Of a DNA stretch of 64,000 bases, positions 63,191 through 64,000 are shown piece after piece. This DNA is from Dicaeum eximium (taxonomy: Eukaryota > Chordata > Aves > Passeriformes > Dicaeidae). How positions within the stretch are numbered: the stretch's first letter is position 1; every line of letters begins with the position of its first letter. The notes below the pieces were generated by a model. The model saw only the letters and a list, made by a program, of their open reading frames with translations, did no database searches and was not told the DNA's origin. The stretch is taken from the NCBI GenBank assembly GCA_013396995.1, contig VWZP01009951.1, positions 248,001 to 312,000 on the forward strand, given 5' to 3'. A program made the position numbers and the translations under genes.

Positions 63191-63305
63191 GTTTTTTTTT
63201 TTTGTTTGTTTGTTTGTTTGGGTTGGGTTTTGGTGGGTTTTTGGTTTGGGTTGTTTTCTGGGGGGTTTTTTGGTGAGTTTTTTGTTTTGTTGGGGTTTTT
63301 TTTGA
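63191..63305. repeat. T/G-rich low-complexity stretch
   Basis: Contains poly-T, (GTTT)n and GGGTTGGG-type runs, with almost no A or C. It has several short G runs but no clean quadruplex motif. Confidence 0.9.
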
Positions 63306-63374
63306 GTCAGGCAGGTGATGCTAAATCTTTGAATTCCATATGGGGCCATTAGCTGATGCTTTGCCTGCGCTGTG

Positions 63375-63401
63375 CAGTAGATCATATTAAATGATCTACT
63401 G
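63375..63401. repeat. Perfect 11-bp inverted repeat, 5-bp loop
   Basis: CAGTAGATCAT, ATTAA, ATGATCTACTG. Every base of the 11-bp stem pairs. Confidence 0.95.
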
Positions 63402-64000
63402 AACACCTTTGAACATAGCTCCCAAGAAACTTAATAGCTTCAGCAAATAAAGTAAGCCATTAGGTTTCAGTTTATCTGCTGGATTCCTCAGCAGAGGGAC
63501 TGTGGGTTCCTTGAAGCTGAACATCCTCTGCTTTTTCATTCCTACCACAGCAATGCCTTGTGCTAAGGTATTCCAAAAATTTAGTTTTCCAGCCTTTGAA
63601 ATTGCCTCAGAGCCCCAGGGAGCTGAAATGTCCAGGCCTGGGAATGCTGCTGGACAAGTGCTGTGATGCGTGCGAGGGCTCCTGGGCCAGAGCATGTCCC
63701 TGACATGTCCCTGTCCCCTGGGGGAGCAGTCAGGTCCAACACCTGCAGGTGTGCTGGGGCTGGAACGCACTTTGTCTCGTGCACTTCATCCCCTGGAATG
63801 GAGCTAGCTAAGGTGGGAATCTTTCCCATTGGAAAACAGCATGGTTAGGAACCATGCTCTGCAGAATAAAGGCATGTGTGCGTTTTTTGGGGCTTCTGGT
63901 TACCCAGTTTCCTAGGAACTGGCTACTGAAAGACCTAAGTGCCCTTTTCCTCTCTGTATTTACATCCAGGCAGTGATGGGGGAAAAAACTACCTATCCTC

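Larger units (their letters stand above)
51858..64000 (+). other. COLGALT2 intron 1 (runs off the window)
   Basis: More than 12.1 kb of intron. I looked for the next family block (ATDHNVDNTTE) in the translations supplied and found none. It contains CR1 fragments near 57.0-57.7 and 59.9-60.0 kb, a 43-bp tandem repeat, a GC-rich patch (54060-54560), a T/G-rich stretch and a striking inverted repeat (62541-62727). The long remainder is unremarkable AT-rich DNA. Confidence 0.75.

Noticed and set aside
1..64000. tRNA, rRNA, snRNA or snoRNA genes
   Set aside because: I saw no GGTTCGAATCC-type B box in a tRNA context, and no snRNA or rRNA signature. Divergent small RNAs cannot be excluded by eye.

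Overview
The window is non-repetitive-to-CR1-rich vertebrate DNA, almost certainly from a bird and probably a songbird. The evidence is at least 18 copies or fragments of the CR1 LINE 3' end (the 'ggtcccttccaaccc ... ttctgtgattct' signature and its reverse complement), a passerine-style solo LTR, small introns and compact CpG-island promoters. It carries no prokaryotic features. I found no operon, CRISPR array or defence system, and nothing that qualifies as an undescribed biological system.

Two protein-coding loci can be supported. TSEN15 (tRNA-splicing endonuclease subunit 15) lies on the minus strand from 48286 down to 36674. It has four coding exons with matching splice phases that give a complete reading frame of 192 codons plus stop. 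COLGALT2 (procollagen hydroxylysine galactosyltransferase 2) starts on the plus strand at about 51.6 kb. Only its first exon is present, and its first intron runs off the right edge. The two genes are head to head, about 3.3 kb apart between start codons, each in its own CpG-rich block. From memory, human TSEN15 and COLGALT2 are also neighbours and divergent, which supports choosing COLGALT2 over its paralogues COLGALT1 and CERCAM.

Layout: 1-36.45 kb is intergenic DNA 3' of TSEN15, with CR1 fragments in both orientations, one solo LTR (20.1-20.5 kb) and simple repeats, and no gene I can support. 36.45-48.44 kb is TSEN15, with a 9-kb third intron. 48.44-51.37 kb is the intergenic spacer, with a TA/CATA microsatellite, a 50-N gap and a CR1 copy. 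51.37-52.3 kb is the COLGALT2 CpG island and exon 1. 51.86-64 kb is COLGALT2 intron 1.

The genes act in unrelated pathways (nuclear tRNA intron removal, and ER modification of collagen), so their pairing is positional. The most unusual sequence is a near-perfect 53-bp inverted repeat with an 81-bp loop in COLGALT2 intron 1 (62541-62727). Also notable are an apparent reading-frame break near the COLGALT2 start, an expanded 18-19-bp minisatellite beside the TSEN15 exon 1 splice donor, and two pairs of diverged local duplications in TSEN15 introns.
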